From assembly GCA_002331625.1 (NCBI GenBank), contig DCZN01000105.1, forward strand, positions 1 to 6,022: a stretch of 6,022 bases of DNA, in the 5' to 3' direction. Origin of the DNA: Nitrospira sp. UBA2083 (lineage in GTDB: Bacteria > Nitrospirota > Nitrospiria > Nitrospirales > Nitrospiraceae). The notes under the pieces were generated by a model that saw only the letters and a list, made by a program, of their open reading frames with translations, was not told the origin of the DNA and made no database searches. Of the stretch, positions 5,007-6,022 are shown in pieces (the stretch's first letter is position 1; each line of letters starts with the position of its first letter). Both the position numbers and the translations under genes were made by a program.

Positions 5007-6022
5007 ATGATTGGCGTTGTGACTCATGCAGGTGATTCTGATCTGGTGCGAGAGTTTTTCGAGTTATTCAAGACGCCATGGGAGTGGTATAGAGCAGAAG
5101 AACAGTATGACGTCGTGCTCATTGCGCGAGCGGATGTCGGCACGATTGATTATAGAGCAAAGGTTCTGGTCATTTACGGTGGGCAGGAAACATCTGTTGA
5201 CGCGAAATTCTCGATCAAGGTTATGACTCACCTTCAACCGGAGGTGCTTTCGTACAGAGGCGGGTGTCTTCCTCTTTATGGCAAGAGCTGTGCTCTTCAG
5301 GCGGAGAGCGTTAGTTTTCTGCACGACAAGAGCTCGCATCAGGCGGGCGGAGTACTCTGTCATGCTAGAAACCAAGTGGTAGCGCGCGTGGGGTATGATC
5401 TGTTTCGAGAAATGAAGGCCTTGCTCAGGGATGGGCAACCAACTGAGCACGCTGGGATTCCGACGGTAGAGAAGCATATTGCAGTGTTGCGCGACCTCAT
5501 TATTGAGGCCGGGGTGACATTAATTGAGATTCCGCCAGTTCCTGCTGGGTATCGATTCATAGCCTGCCTGACACACGATGTCGATCATCCGCTCATGCGA
5601 CGGCACCGTTGGGATCATACCATGTTCGGATTTCTGTACCGAGCCATCTTTGGGTCGTTAGGCAAGACGCTTACACGTAGGATGCCCATTCGACATCTTC
5701 TGACGAATTGGGCAGCGGCAGCAAAAGTTCCGTTCGTGCATTTGGGGCTGGCCGAAGATCCTTGGTATAGGTTCGATCACTACCTCGATATCGAAAAGGA
5801 AGCGGCGTCTACCTTCTTTGTTCTGCCGTTCAAGAATAATCCTGGACGTACAGTCCAAGGCATGGCACCTCAAAAGCGAGCTTCTAGTTATGGGGTTGCT
5901 GAACTTGCCGATCAGCTAAGTATCCTGGTTTCTCGAGGTTCTGAAATAGGACTTCATGGATTGGATGCATGGCTCGACAACTCGAAGGGGAAGCAAGAAC
6001 GTGATGAGGTTGCTCGAGTTAC
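5007..6022 (+). CDS. Polysaccharide deacetylase family protein with long N-terminal domain, cut by the right edge
   Basis: The frame stays open from ATG 5007 to the last base, giving 338 complete codons. Residues about 1-180 form an N-terminal domain with the LPLYG (88-92) segment found in long deacetylases of polysaccharide loci (DUF7033-like, from memory). The NodB-type catalytic domain begins at FIACLTHDVDH (184-194). THDVD matches motif 1 (TFDDD), with D191 and D193 as base and metal ligand candidates. STFFVLPF (268-275) is the usual strand after it, and SEIGLHGLDAW (312-322) matches motif 2, where H317 is the likely metal ligand. The normal HxxxH second His is absent (A321). About 124 residues separate motifs 1 and 2, roughly double a simple NodB domain. 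It probably removes acetyl groups from amino sugars of the glycan. The remaining motifs lie beyond the window. No signal peptide is seen and the ribosome binding site is weak. It starts 37 bases after the barrel gene, consistent with one operon. Confidence 0.85.
   Translation, partial: MIGVVTHAGDSDLVREFFELFKTPWEWYRAEEQYDVVLIARADVGTIDYRAKVLVIYGGQETSVDAKFSIKVMTHLQPEVLSYRGGCLPLYGKSCALQAESVSFLHDKSSHQAGGVLCHARNQVVARVGYDLFREMKALLRDGQPTEHAGIPTVEKHIAVLRDLIIEAGVTLIEIPPVPAGYRFIACLTHDVDHPLMRRHRWDHTMFGFLYRAIFGSLGKTLTRRMPIRHLLTNWAAAAKVPFVHLGLAEDPWYRFDHYLDIEKEAASTFFVLPFKNNPGRTVQGMAPQKRASSYGVAELADQLSILVSRGSEIGLHGLDAWLDNSKGKQERDEVARV

Noticed and set aside
5064..5477. Minus-strand frame of 137 codons inside the deacetylase N-terminal domain
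   Set aside because: The plus-strand frame continues unbroken from 5007 into a catalytic domain with THDVDH, which explains this region.

Overview
The window looks like an internal segment of a bacterial surface-polysaccharide (exopolysaccharide, capsule or O-antigen type) biosynthesis locus. Every convincing gene lies on the + strand, with short spacers (5 to 109 bases). The host cannot be fixed from sequence alone. Moderate GC and the gene mix (glycosyltransferases, a sugar-dehydrogenase-like protein, an alpha/alpha-barrel protein and a long polysaccharide deacetylase) recall loci in environmental Gram-negative-type bacteria such as Nitrospirota or the former Deltaproteobacteria. That placement is a weak inference.

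Layout: 1-81 may hold the last 26 codons of an upstream gene. 175-1068 encodes a GT2 glycosyltransferase with a C-terminal hydrophobic segment. 1178-1633 encodes a small membrane-anchored protein of unknown function. 1663-2397 encodes a compact relative of UDP-glucose/GDP-mannose dehydrogenases that ends before the usual C-terminal domain. 2484-3734 encodes a GT4 glycosyltransferase. 3740-4969 encodes an (alpha/alpha)-barrel protein with QW-like motifs. From 5007 to the right edge runs an incomplete polysaccharide deacetylase with a long N-terminal domain.

How the genes may work together (inference): the two glycosyltransferases would build or extend a lipid-linked glycan at the inner membrane. 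The deacetylase and the barrel protein would tailor the glycan. The dehydrogenase-like protein would oxidise or bind a nucleotide sugar, or has become non-catalytic. The anchored small protein is an unassigned envelope component of the locus. No RNA gene, insertion sequence, CRISPR array, attachment site or convincing promoter or terminator was seen.

The most noteworthy item is the 244-residue dehydrogenase-like protein. It keeps the nucleotide-binding loop and the Lys and Cys positions, but lacks the usual Glu and Asn positions, part of the N-terminal domain and the whole C-terminal domain. A short overlapping reading frame before the GT4 gene and the unusual second motif of the deacetylase also merit a look.
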